From: Streptomyces sp. MMG1533
Lineage (GTDB): Bacteria > Actinomycetota > Actinomycetes > Streptomycetales > Streptomycetaceae
Length of the DNA stretch: 64,000 nucleotides
Assembly (NCBI RefSeq): GCF_001279775.1
Contig: NZ_LGDG01000003.1
Location: 62,001-126,000 of the forward strand
Direction of reading: 5' to 3'
Positions 16,103 through 23,935 of the stretch are shown here, one piece after another. The notes under the pieces were generated by a model that saw only the letters and a list, made by a program, of their open reading frames with translations, did no database searches and was not told the origin of the DNA. The position numbers were made by a program, and so were the translations under genes. Numbering within the stretch: the first letter of the stretch is position 1; every line of letters begins with the position of its first letter.

Positions 16103-17152
16103 TCAGAAAGTCAGCACCCCCCGCGCCACCCGCCCCGCCTCCGCGTCCCCCGCCGCCTTCTCGAAGTCCTCCACCGGATACGTCTGCGTCACCAGCTCGT
16201 CCAGGAGCAGCCGCCCCTCCCGGTACAGCTCGGCGTACAGCGCGATGTCCCGCTGCGGTCGCGAGGACCCGTACCGGCAGCCCAGGATCGACTTGTCCAG
16301 GTACATCGACGAGACGAGGAAGGACGCCTCGGCGGTCGCCGGCGGGACACCGAGCAGGACCGCCTGCCCGCGCCGGTCGAGCAGGTCGATCGCCTCCCGG
16401 ATCAGCTCGATGCGGCCGACGCACTCGAAGGCGTGGTCCGCCCCGGTCGGCAGGATGTCCCGCACCCCCTCCGTCGAGGTCAGGAAGTGGGTGGCGCCGA
16501 ACCGCCGGGCCACCGCCTCCTTCGCCGGGTTCGCGTCCACGGCGACGATCCGCAGCGCGCCCGCGATCCGCGCGCCCTGGAGGACGTTCAGCCCGATCCC
16601 GCCGGTGCCGATCACCAGCACGCTGTCCCCGCGGTCCACCCTGGCCCGGTTGAGCACGGCTCCCACCCCGGTCAGCACCCCGCATCCGATGAGCGCGGCG
16701 GACGGTGACGGGATGTCCTTCGGGATGCGCACCGCCTGCACGGCCTTCACCACGGTCCGTTCCGCGAAGGCGGAGTTGGACGCGAACTGGAACACGGGCC
16801 GCCCGCCCCGCGTGAACGGCTGCCCCGGCCGCCCGATCGCCTTCCGGCACATCGTCGGCCGCCCCCGGTCGCACTGCGCGCACGCACCGCAGTTGGCGAG
16901 CGTGGACAGGGCCACGTGGTCCCCGGGCGCCACATGCGTGACACCGGCCCCGACGGCCTCCACCACCCCCGCCCCCTCGTGTCCGAGCACCACAGGAACG
17001 GGGAAGGGTATGGTCCCGTCCACCACGGACAGATCGCTGTGGCACAACCCCGCAGCCGAGATCGCGACCAGGACCTCCCCGGGCCCCGGATCCCGTACGT
17101 CGAGATCGTCCACGACCTCGATCCGCGTCCCGTCGAACACCACGCCTCGCAT
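16103..17152 (-). CDS. Zinc-dependent alcohol dehydrogenase (MDR family)
   Basis: The 349-residue medium-chain dehydrogenase has catalytic-zinc ligands Cys37 (GLCHSD) and His58-Glu59 (GHEGAG). The structural-zinc cysteines are 88, 91, 94 and 102. The NAD-binding Rossmann site is VIGTGGIGLNVLQGARIAGA. It should oxidise an alcohol to an aldehyde or ketone. It is the last gene of a leftward set with an acyl-CoA dehydrogenase (14-bp gap) and an SDR, in the region controlled by the CTGACG palindrome. ATG 17152 matches family N-termini. Confidence 0.88.
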   Translation of the reverse strand: MRGVVFDGTRIEVVDDLDVRDPGPGEVLVAISAAGLCHSDLSVVDGTIPFPVPVVLGHEGAGVVEAVGAGVTHVAPGDHVALSTLANCGACAQCDRGRPTMCRKAIGRPGQPFTRGGRPVFQFASNSAFAERTVVKAVQAVRIPKDIPSPSAALIGCGVLTGVGAVLNRARVDRGDSVLVIGTGGIGLNVLQGARIAGALRIVAVDANPAKEAVARRFGATHFLTSTEGVRDILPTGADHAFECVGRIELIREAIDLLDRRGQAVLLGVPPATAEASFLVSSMYLDKSILGCRYGSSRPQRDIALYAELYREGRLLLDELVTQTYPVEDFEKAAGDAEAGRVARGVLTF

Positions 17153-17166
17153 CACGCAGCCCCCTG

Positions 17167-18312
17167 TCAGCCCTTGGGTTCTCTCGGCAGACCGAGCACG
17201 CGCTCGGCGATGATCGTGCGCTGGATCTGGTCCGAGCCGCCGTAGATCGTGTCGGCCCGGGAGAACAGGAACAGGTGCTGGAACACGTCGAGTTCGTACG
17301 GCGCCGAGGCCGACCACCGCGCCGACCCGACCGTCCCGGCCGCGCCCCGCACCAGCATCGCCAGCTCCCCGAGCCGCTGATGCCAGCCGCTCCACAGCAC
17401 CTTGGCCACACTGGGCGCACCCGCGTCACCCGAACTCCCCAGCGTGCGCAGGGCGTTCCAGCGCATCACGCGCAGCTCGGCCCACTGCCGCACGAGCCGT
17501 TCCCGTACGACGGGATCACGCACCGCACCGGTCTCGACGGCCGTCCGCACAACTGTCCCCAACTCCTCGGCGAACCCCACCTGTTGGGCGAGCGTCGAAA
17601 CCCCCCGCTCGAAGCCGAGCAGGCTCATCGCGACCCGCCAGCCGCTGCCCTCGCCCCCGACGACGTGCTCCGCGCGCGCGTGTGCCCCGTCGAAGAAGAC
17701 CTCGTTGAAATCGCTCGTGCCCGTCAGCTGCCGGATGGGCCGCACCTCGATCCGGCCGGGCTGGTCCATGGGGACGAGGAGGAAGGTGAGCCCGTGGTGG
17801 CGCCTGGATCCCGGTTCCGTGCGGGCGAGCACGAAGCACCAGTCCGCCTCGTGGGCGAGGGACGTCCAGATCTTCTGGCCGGTGATCCGGTATGCCCCGT
17901 CCGGCGTCCGTTCGGCCTTCGTACTCACCCCGGCCAGGTCCGAGCCCGCGCCGGGCTCGCTGTATCCCTGACACCACAGCTCCTCCCCTGCCGCGACCGG
18001 AGGCAGGAAGCGGGACCGCTGCTCGTCGGTGCCGTGAGCGAGGAGGGTGGGGGCGAGCAGGTTCTCGCCGATGTGGCCGGAGCGCGGGGGCGCGGCCGAG
18101 CGGGCGTACTCCTCGGCCCAGGCGACCTGCTGGGTGAGGGTGGCGGTCCGGTTGCCGTACCCGCCCTCGGACCAGCCGAGACCGATCCACCCGGCTTTGC
18201 CGAGGGTGCGTTCCCAGGTACGACGGTCCTCGGCACCCCCGGCGTGCGCCGCGAGCCACTCCCTCACCTCGGCCCGGAACGCCTCGTCGTCGCCGCTGAA
18301 TCCAAAGTCCAC
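17167..18312 (-). CDS. Acyl-CoA dehydrogenase (FadE type)
   Basis: A complete 381-residue dehydrogenase: N-terminal helical domain, then WCQGYSEPGAGSDLAGVSTKAE and ITGQKIWTSLAHEADW of the FAD-binding middle domain, and the C-terminal IYGGSDQIQRTIIAERVLGLP. In medium-chain enzymes the base is the Glu of YEGT; here that position is Gly, so the base must come from elsewhere, as in isovaleryl-CoA or steroid-type enzymes. It sits between an SDR and an alcohol dehydrogenase. A dispersed stem-loop repeat lies upstream of its start. Confidence 0.88.
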   Translation of the reverse strand: MDFGFSGDDEAFRAEVREWLAAHAGGAEDRRTWERTLGKAGWIGLGWSEGGYGNRTATLTQQVAWAEEYARSAAPPRSGHIGENLLAPTLLAHGTDEQRSRFLPPVAAGEELWCQGYSEPGAGSDLAGVSTKAERTPDGAYRITGQKIWTSLAHEADWCFVLARTEPGSRRHHGLTFLLVPMDQPGRIEVRPIRQLTGTSDFNEVFFDGAHARAEHVVGGEGSGWRVAMSLLGFERGVSTLAQQVGFAEELGTVVRTAVETGAVRDPVVRERLVRQWAELRVMRWNALRTLGSSGDAGAPSVAKVLWSGWHQRLGELAMLVRGAAGTVGSARWSASAPYELDVFQHLFLFSRADTIYGGSDQIQRTIIAERVLGLPREPKG

Positions 18313-18352
18313 AGGGCTCTCCTCTCAAGACCGGGCGAAGCCGGAAACCCGG

Positions 18353-18422
18353 GGGGCGCGGGGCTGCGTCGACATGCGGCTCCGCCGCGTGGGCGCGAGC
18401 AGCCCCCAGACGACCCGCAGCC
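18353..18422 (+). repeat. Dispersed stem-loop element, copy 1
   Basis: A 70-bp element starting GGGGCGCGGGGCTGC has nested inverted repeats: GGGGCTG with CAGCCCC outside and GCGG/CCGC around TGCGGCTCCGCCGCG inside. It matches, with few differences, the reverse complement of 50972-51041. It lies 40 bp upstream of the acyl-CoA dehydrogenase start and 26 bp after the SDR stop. Confidence 0.7.
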
Positions 18423-18448
18423 TTGATTCGCCGGAACCTGCCGCGCTG

Positions 18449-19363
18449 CTAGGCGTTCGGCCGAGACCCATCCCGCGCCGCCCTCTCCATCCCCGCCACC
18501 CGCGAAAGCATCGGCATCGGATCCACCCCCACGGTCCCCGGCAGGAACTCCGCAATCCGCTCCGGCGTCCACGCCGCCCCCTCCGCATACGCGGCCCGCA
18601 ACTCCCTGGGCTGGGCCCACACCGCGATCTTCGGCCCGGCGATCGTGTACACCTGCCCCGTGATCCCCTGCTCCCGAGCCTTCTGTGACAGCAGGTAGAC
18701 GACCAGCGCGGCCACGTCCTCCGGCTCGCCGATCTCCGCCAGCTCCATGGGAACGTTCGCCGACATCCGCGTACGGGCCACGGGCGCCACCGCGTTGGCG
18801 GTCACCCCGTACTTGTGCAGGCCCAGCGCGGCGCTTCGCACCAGCGAGATGATCCCGCCCTTCGCCGCGCTGTAGTTGGCCTGGGACACCGAGCCCTGGT
18901 GGTTGCCGCTGGTGAACCCGATCAAGGTCCCGGCCCGCTGTTTCCGCATCACCGCCGACGCCGCCCGGAACACGGTGAAGGTGCCCTTGAGGTGGGTCGC
19001 CAGTACCGGGTCCCACTCCTCCTCGGACATGTTGAACAGCATCCGCTCGCGCAGGATCCCGGCGACGCACACCACCCCGTCGATCCGTCCGTACGACGAC
19101 AGCGCCACGTCGACGACCCGCTGTCCGCCCGCCATCGTCGAGATGTCGTCGGCCACGGCGACCGCGTCGCCGCCCGCCGCCGTTATCTCCTTGACCACGG
19201 CCTCGGCGACCTCGCTCGTCGGAGAACCGCCGTCCATCGAGACGCCGTAGTCGTTGACGACGACCCGCGCCCCCTCGGCCGCGGCGCCCAGCGCCACCGC
19301 CCGGCCGATCCCCCGCCCGGCGCCCGTCACGGCGATCACCCTGCCTGCCAAGAAGTTCCCCAC
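18449..19363 (-). CDS. Short-chain dehydrogenase/reductase (hydroxyacyl-CoA / 17beta-HSD4-like)
   Basis: The 304-residue SDR has the cofactor motif VTGAGRGIGRAVAL near residue 11, the acidic NDYG at the end of strand 2, and active-site residues in GFTSGNHQGS and YSAAKGG. The inserted loop with NDYGVSMDGGSPTSEVAE and the C-terminal extension resemble the hydroxyacyl-CoA dehydrogenase domain of peroxisomal multifunctional enzyme 2 and actinobacterial steroid Hsd4 enzymes. It is the first gene of the leftward SDR-dehydrogenase-ADH set, directly behind operator site D. Confidence 0.85.
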   Translation of the reverse strand: MGNFLAGRVIAVTGAGRGIGRAVALGAAAEGARVVVNDYGVSMDGGSPTSEVAEAVVKEITAAGGDAVAVADDISTMAGGQRVVDVALSSYGRIDGVVCVAGILRERMLFNMSEEEWDPVLATHLKGTFTVFRAASAVMRKQRAGTLIGFTSGNHQGSVSQANYSAAKGGIISLVRSAALGLHKYGVTANAVAPVARTRMSANVPMELAEIGEPEDVAALVVYLLSQKAREQGITGQVYTIAGPKIAVWAQPRELRAAYAEGAAWTPERIAEFLPGTVGVDPMPMLSRVAGMERAARDGSRPNA

Positions 19364-19384
19364 GCCGGCCCCTTCCCGCGGTTT

Positions 19385-19399
19385 CTGACGGACCGTTAG
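19385..19399. promoter_or_regulatory. Operator palindrome, site D (CTGACGGACCGTTAG)
   Basis: One mismatch in the right arm. It lies in the 84-bp divergent spacer between the SDR operon and the cyclase gene. A further half site, CCGTCAG, ends at 19416, so two dimers may cover both promoters. Confidence 0.55.
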
Positions 19400-19447
19400 A
19401 TTTTATGACCCGTCAGACAGTCGGAGACAAGCCCCGGGGAGGACCGG

Positions 19448-20374
19448 ATGTCGCTGCCGGCCGAGTTCCACGACATCGCCAAGCGCGTGAACAACTGGGG
19501 CCGTTGGGGGGCGGACGACGAGATCGGCACGCTCAACCTGATCACCGACGAGGTCGTCCGCGAGGCCGCGACCTGCGTGCGGAGCGGGCGCCGGGTGCCT
19601 CTCGCGCTCCCCCTCCAGCAGGACGGCGTGCAGACCGGGCTGATGCCGGGCCGGGTCAACCCCCTGCACGCCATGGTGCAGATCAACCAGGAGATCTTCG
19701 GCCCGGGCACGGTGGCGTGCAGCGACGACGCCGTGACCATGGGCCTGCAGGCGGCCACCCACTGGGACGCGCTCACCCACGTCTCGCACTCGGGCCGGCT
19801 CTACAACGGCCGCCCGGCCGACACCATCACCCCGCACGGCGGCGCGGAGTTCAGCGGCATCGACAAGGCGCGGCACATCGTCTCGCGCGGGGTGCTGCTC
19901 GACGTGGCCCGAGCCCGCAACAAGGACCGGCTGGACGGTTCGCACGTCGTCACCCCCGAGGATCTGGAGGCCGCCGAGGAACTCGCCGGTACGCGCGTGC
20001 GTGCCGGTGACATCGTGCTCGTACGGACCGGCCAGGTCCAGGTGTATCTCGCGGGCGACAAGCAGGCGTACGGCCATCCGTCACCCGGCCTGTCGATCCG
20101 CACCCCGGAGTGGTTCCACGCGCGCGATGTCGCCGCGGTCGCGAACGACACCCTCACCTTTGAGATATTTCCGCCCGAGATCGAGGATCTGTGGCTGCCC
20201 GTGCACGCGCTCGACCTCGTGGAGATGGGGATGCTCCAGGGTCAGAACTGGAATCTCGAAAAGTTGTCCACAGCCTGTGGAGAAGAAAGCCGGTACACAT
20301 TCCTGCTGTCGGCGATGCCCGAACCCTTCACGGGCGCGACGGGAACTCCGGTGGCACCCGTCGCGATTCTCTGA
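19448..20374 (+). CDS. Cyclase / kynurenine-formamidase-like metal-dependent hydrolase
   Basis: This 308-residue protein starts with the family-typical VNNWGRWGADDEIGTLNLIT. It contains the metal-binding ATHWDALTHVSH segment, a variant of HxGTHxDxxxH, near residue 103. Downstream VRTGQVQVY, GLSIRTPEWFHARDVAAVANDT and LPVHALDLVEMG complete the fold. Relatives hydrolyse formamides, lactones or cyclic amides. It is divergent from the SDR operon and shares operator site D, so it likely acts in the same pathway, perhaps opening a ring or lactone intermediate; this step is inferred. Confidence 0.82.
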   Translation: MSLPAEFHDIAKRVNNWGRWGADDEIGTLNLITDEVVREAATCVRSGRRVPLALPLQQDGVQTGLMPGRVNPLHAMVQINQEIFGPGTVACSDDAVTMGLQAATHWDALTHVSHSGRLYNGRPADTITPHGGAEFSGIDKARHIVSRGVLLDVARARNKDRLDGSHVVTPEDLEAAEELAGTRVRAGDIVLVRTGQVQVYLAGDKQAYGHPSPGLSIRTPEWFHARDVAAVANDTLTFEIFPPEIEDLWLPVHALDLVEMGMLQGQNWNLEKLSTACGEESRYTFLLSAMPEPFTGATGTPVAPVAIL

Positions 20375-20798
20375 ACCCGGGAGGACCGTCGGAAGGCGGC
20401 GCGCCCCGCTCGCCCCGAGCACGGCACCGCGCACCGCCATCCGACTCCGGCGTACCCTCCCCCACTCTCGCTCCGCACGAGCGGAGGGGGATCCCCATCG
20501 GCTCCTCTGGCCCTGAGGGAACCGACGCCGAATCACGACCCACACTCGCCGAGGGCTCCCGTCACCGAAACCCTCGTCGTCCCCTCGCGGTGAATCGCTG
20601 ACCACAATCGTGATCAAATGGTCACGTGGCGTCAACACCCGTTCGGGGATTTATCACTTACACCCTGATTGTCGCGGGCGCGCACGGAAGCACGTCCCGG
20701 CGCACGGATTCGCCGCCCACGAGGAGATGACAGCGCTTCCCGCGACCGCGCACCGGGCCGCCGGCGTTTTCACCCGACTCCGGTCCACCGTGCGCCGG
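20375..20798. other. Non-coding convergent spacer (424 bp)
   Basis: No supportable gene. It contains the hairpin CTCCGC-ACGA-GCGGAG at 20471-20486 within a C-run/G-run element and an AT-richer patch near 20600-20660. I see no promoter or reading frame that I trust. Confidence 0.4.
20456..20500. repeat. Stem-loop element with C-rich and G-rich flanks
   Basis: CCTCCCCC, then the perfect 6-bp hairpin CTCCGC/GCGGAG with loop ACGA, then GGGGATCCCC. Similar hairpins flanked by C and G runs are common between Streptomyces genes, from memory. It may act as a terminator for the cyclase gene. Confidence 0.35.
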
Positions 20799-21275
20799 TC
20801 ACACCGCTTCGAACGCCAGCCCCTCATACGCCGAAGCGCCGCCACCGTAGGTCGTGGCACCCTCCTGGGGCCCTGCACACCGGTCCAGTTCGCACCAGAT
20901 GCGCTTGCCGACACCTTCGGGGCTCCAGCCCCAGCGGTCGGCGAGTCCGTCGACGAGGGCGAGGCCCCGGCCACCCGTCTCCTCGCCGTCCACGCATCGC
21001 GGTACGGGGGCGCACCCGCTGCGGTCGGCCACCTCCAGGCGCACCGTGGCCGACTCGGCCTCCACGGGCGGCAGGGACAGCCGCAGCACGGCCGGACAGC
21101 CGGTGTGCACCACGGCGTTGGTGACCAGCTCGGAGACGAGCAGGATCAGAGTCTCGGCGAGCGGTTCGTCGTCCTCTATGCCGGACACGGCGAGGCGCGA
21201 GCGGGCCCACTTCCGGGCTCGCCCCACCTCAGCGGGGTCGGGTCGGATCTCCAGCTGCACTTGAAGCACCTGCAC
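20799..21275 (-). CDS. ATP-binding anti-sigma-type regulatory protein (HATPase_c, RsbW-like)
   Basis: The 158-residue protein holds a single GHKL ATPase domain. The N-box is ETLILLVSELVTNAVVHTG, with the Asn binding Mg-ATP. A G1/G2-like GGRGLALVDGLADRWGW follows, and CELD ends the fold. There is no kinase dimerisation domain. Streptomyces carries many such stand-alone serine kinases or anti-sigma factors; partners are often small DUF397/XRE proteins. A 63-codon gene diverges from it, which may be a partner, though I do not recognise that family. Confidence 0.85.
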   Translation of the reverse strand: MQVLQVQLEIRPDPAEVGRARKWARSRLAVSGIEDDEPLAETLILLVSELVTNAVVHTGCPAVLRLSLPPVEAESATVRLEVADRSGCAPVPRCVDGEETGGRGLALVDGLADRWGWSPEGVGKRIWCELDRCAGPQEGATTYGGGASAYEGLAFEAV

Positions 21276-21468
21276 CGCTCACACCATCCGAACCGGCGGA
21301 CACATAGCCTCGCGCCTCACGAGGGCCACGATCGTAGCCATTTTTTGCATGGCCAGAACAATGGCCAGAGCCAGGGTCACGGAACGTGAATCCCGTATGA
21401 GACAGCATGGTTGACGTACAGTCACTCCAACAAGCGCTTCGGGCATATTCCAGCGCGAAGGAGTACCC

Positions 21469-21660
21469 GTGCGGCATACTGTGCGACGCTCGTCGTGGGA
21501 AGTCGAACAAGCAGAGGCCGACGGCCTTTCTGCCCTGCGAACAGCGGCGCGCACCGCCGGATCCGGAGCCGCCCCGAAGGCAACACCGGCATGGCTCGTG
21601 CTCGGAACCATTCGCATCTCACACAAGGTACCGGAGCGACACTCCGACTCCGGGACGTGA
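21469..21660 (+). CDS. Small hypothetical protein (63 aa)
   Basis: GTG 21469 is preceded by a strong GAAGGAG at 5 bp, which makes this short frame credible. The product begins VRHTVRRSSWEVEQAEADGL and has no helix-turn-helix, membrane segment or cysteine motif that I recognise. It diverges from the ATP-binding regulator 193 bp away and converges on an acyl-CoA dehydrogenase gene. Confidence 0.4.
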   Translation: MRHTVRRSSWEVEQAEADGLSALRTAARTAGSGAAPKATPAWLVLGTIRISHKVPERHSDSGT

Positions 21661-21778
21661 CGAGTCACACCTAGGACACAACCCGATATCAACGCTCCGT
21701 GATTCCGGTATGCCACAATCCGCGACACTCGTCCGGGCCGCCTCGGAGATAGCCCAGCCCACCCCTGGTCTCCGGCTC

Positions 21779-22642
21779 TCAGTCCACCAGATCGGCCGCG
21801 AGAGCCTCCTCACTCTCCGTGTTCGCTCCACCACGTTGAGCCCGCACCCAGGCCCGCTTCAGATGCAGGTGCACCTCGCTCTCCCAGGTGAAGCCCATCC
21901 CGCCGTGCACCTGGAGACAGTCCCGGGTGCCGCGCACGGCGGCCTCGTCGGCGAGCAGCCGGGCCGCCGCGATGTCCAGCGGGTCGGCCGTGACGGCCGC
22001 CGCGTACACCGCGGCCCGGGCCACCTCCGCCCGTACCAGCATCTCGGCACACAGGTGTTTGACCGCCTGGAAGGCCCCGATCGGCTGCCCGAACTGCTCA
22101 CGCGTCCGGGCGTGTTGCACGGCCAGCTCGCACGCGCGCGTGGCGGTGCCCAGCTGCTCGGCGGCGGTGAGGAGTACGGCGACGGGGTCCGGGGAGGTCA
22201 CGGCGGCCACCCGGTGCAGCGGCGTCAGCGGATCCACCGACCGCAGCGGTACGGCACCGGACACCTCCCCCTGTACGACGTCCGCCTCGGCCAGCCACTC
22301 CACCAGCCCCCCGTCGACGGCGGTCACGACCACGTCCCCGGCCGCCGCCCCCGGCACGCTCCCCGCCGCGAGATGCGTGGCCACCAGCGGTCCGGGCAGC
22401 AGCACCCGCCCCGCCTCCTCGAAGGCCAACACCGCTTCGGCAAGCCCGAGTCCGACGCCGCCGTCGGCCTCCGGCAGCCGCAGCGCGAAGAACCCCGCCG
22501 CGCCGAGCTCCCGCCACAGCGCGCGGTCCAGTCCCGGCGCCGCCACGGCCGCCCGCAGCGCCTCGCGGTCGAAACGGCGCGCCAGCAGCTGCCGTACGCC
22601 GTCCCGCAGGGCCCGCTGGTCCTCGGTCAGTCGGAAACGCAC
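21779..22642 (-). CDS. Short acyl-CoA dehydrogenase subunit (ChsE/FadE beta-like)
   Basis: At 287 residues this is about 90 shorter than a normal dehydrogenase. It keeps the N-terminal helical part (RLTEDQRALRDGVRQLLA) and the C-terminal helical domain (AVQHARTREQFGQPIGAFQAVKH, QVHGGMGFTWESEVHLHL). The middle beta domain is eroded and lacks a recognisable FAD-loop. This fits the non-catalytic partner in alpha2-beta2 dehydrogenases of steroid side-chain catabolism. The GTG start lies 1 bp after the stop of the full-length dehydrogenase gene upstream, supporting a heteromer. Confidence 0.82.
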   Translation of the reverse strand: MRFRLTEDQRALRDGVRQLLARRFDREALRAAVAAPGLDRALWRELGAAGFFALRLPEADGGVGLGLAEAVLAFEEAGRVLLPGPLVATHLAAGSVPGAAAGDVVVTAVDGGLVEWLAEADVVQGEVSGAVPLRSVDPLTPLHRVAAVTSPDPVAVLLTAAEQLGTATRACELAVQHARTREQFGQPIGAFQAVKHLCAEMLVRAEVARAAVYAAAVTADPLDIAAARLLADEAAVRGTRDCLQVHGGMGFTWESEVHLHLKRAWVRAQRGGANTESEEALAADLVD

Positions 22643-22643
22643 G

Positions 22644-23798
22644 TCATCGCCCCTTCGGCAGCCCGAGGATCCGCTCGGCCACGATGTTCCGCTGGATCTG
22701 CGAGGTCCCGGCCGCGATGGTGTACGACAGGGACGAGAGCCTGTCGAGGGTCCACGGCCGGTCCAGGTCGAGACGGTCGGGGCCGAGGACGTCGGCGGCG
22801 GCGTCGTACAGCTCCTGGCGGGCCTGCGAGTACCGCAGCTTGAAGACCGAGGCCCCCACGCCGGGTACGCCGCCGCTCGCCTCCGCCTCGCTCACGTTCC
22901 ACTGCGTCAGCCGCCACAGGGCGCGGAACTCGGCGTTCAGCCGGCCCAGCCGCCGCCGGAGCACCGGGTCGTCCCAGCTGCCGTTCTTCCGGGCCGTACG
23001 GGCGAGTTCGCCCAGCACGCGGCGGCAGGCGACCACCTCGCCCACGAAGGCCGTGCCGCGCTCGAAGGACAGCGTCACCATGGTCACACGCCAGCCGTCG
23101 TTCTCGTCGCCGACCCGGTTCGCGACGGGCACCCGCACCTCGTCCAGGAACACCTCGGCGAACTCGGCGGACCCGGCGAGGGTCCTGAGCGGCCGTACGG
23201 TGATCCCCGGGGAGTCCATCGGCAGGGCGAGCCAGGTGATGCCCCGGTGCTTCGGCGCGTGCGGGTCGGTCCGCACCAACAGCTCGCACCAGTCGGCGAC
23301 TTCGGCGTGCGAGGTCCAGATCTTGGAACCGGTCACCACGTAGTCGTCGCCGTCCCGGCACGCGCGCGTGCGCAGCGCCGCGAGGTCGCTTCCGGCGTCC
23401 GGTTCGCTGAAGCCCTGGCACCAGACCTCCTCGCCGCGCAGCACGGGCGGCAGCCAGCGCGCCCGCTGCCCGGGCGTCCCCTCGGCGGCGATCGTCGGCC
23501 CGGCGTGCAGCAGCCCCACGAAGTTGGCGCCCACGTAGGGCGCGCCGGCCTTCTCGGTCTCCTCCAGGAAGATCAGATGCTGGGTCGGGGTGGCGCCCCG
23601 GCCGCCCGCGTCGACGGGCCAGTGGAGGCCGGCGTACCCGGCGTCGTGGAGCATGCGCTGCCAGCCGAGGTCGTAGGCGCGTCGTCCGGGCCAGTCGTCG
23701 GGCGACGGCTTCGGCGGCAGTGTGGGCAGCGCCTTCGCCAGCCACTCCCTCAACCGCGTCCGGAACTCCTGCTCTTCGGGCGAGTGGGCGAGATCCAC
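22644..23798 (-). CDS. Acyl-CoA dehydrogenase, large (FAD-binding) subunit
   Basis: Start GTG 23798 is set by GGGAGG 6 bp upstream, giving 384 residues from VDLAHSPEEQEF. The middle-domain motifs WCQGFSEPDAGSDLAAL and VTGSKIWTSHAEVADW are intact, and the C-terminus has AAGTSQIQRNIVAERILGLP. The usual catalytic Glu position of YEGT is Ala, as in many actinobacterial FadE proteins. Likely co-folds with the short subunit downstream. Operator sites E and F lie between it and the divergent acyl-CoA ligase. Confidence 0.88.
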   Translation of the reverse strand: MDLAHSPEEQEFRTRLREWLAKALPTLPPKPSPDDWPGRRAYDLGWQRMLHDAGYAGLHWPVDAGGRGATPTQHLIFLEETEKAGAPYVGANFVGLLHAGPTIAAEGTPGQRARWLPPVLRGEEVWCQGFSEPDAGSDLAALRTRACRDGDDYVVTGSKIWTSHAEVADWCELLVRTDPHAPKHRGITWLALPMDSPGITVRPLRTLAGSAEFAEVFLDEVRVPVANRVGDENDGWRVTMVTLSFERGTAFVGEVVACRRVLGELARTARKNGSWDDPVLRRRLGRLNAEFRALWRLTQWNVSEAEASGGVPGVGASVFKLRYSQARQELYDAAADVLGPDRLDLDRPWTLDRLSSLSYTIAAGTSQIQRNIVAERILGLPKGR

Positions 23799-23815
23799 CG
23801 GCGGCCTCCCCGGAT

Positions 23816-23830
23816 CTGACGAACCATCAG
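23816..23830. promoter_or_regulatory. Operator palindrome, site E (CTGACGAACCATCAG)
   Basis: One arm mismatch. It is just upstream of the ribosome site of the leftward dehydrogenase operon, 18 bp from its GTG start. Confidence 0.55.
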
Positions 23831-23903
23831 ACGTGACTGCGGGGAAGGCTAGCCCCGCACCCCTGGACCGACAAGGCACCGAGCCCTACGCTCTGCCCAC
23901 CAT

Positions 23904-23918
23904 CTGACTACCCGTCAG
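23904..23918. promoter_or_regulatory. Operator palindrome, site F (CTGACTACCCGTCAG)
   Basis: One arm mismatch, 17 bp before the GTG start of the rightward acyl-CoA ligase. Sites E and F thus guard the two divergent promoters separately. Confidence 0.55.
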
Positions 23919-23935
23919 CTACACAGGGGGCCGTT

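Noticed and set aside
20610..21389. Plus-strand frame opposite the ATP-binding regulator
   Set aside because: No motifs; the opposite strand has a complete GHKL ATPase domain.
22646..23799. Start of the large acyl-CoA dehydrogenase at ATG 23879
   Set aside because: The extra 27 residues lack a ribosome site and would include operator site E. GTG 23798 has GGGAGG at ideal distance.
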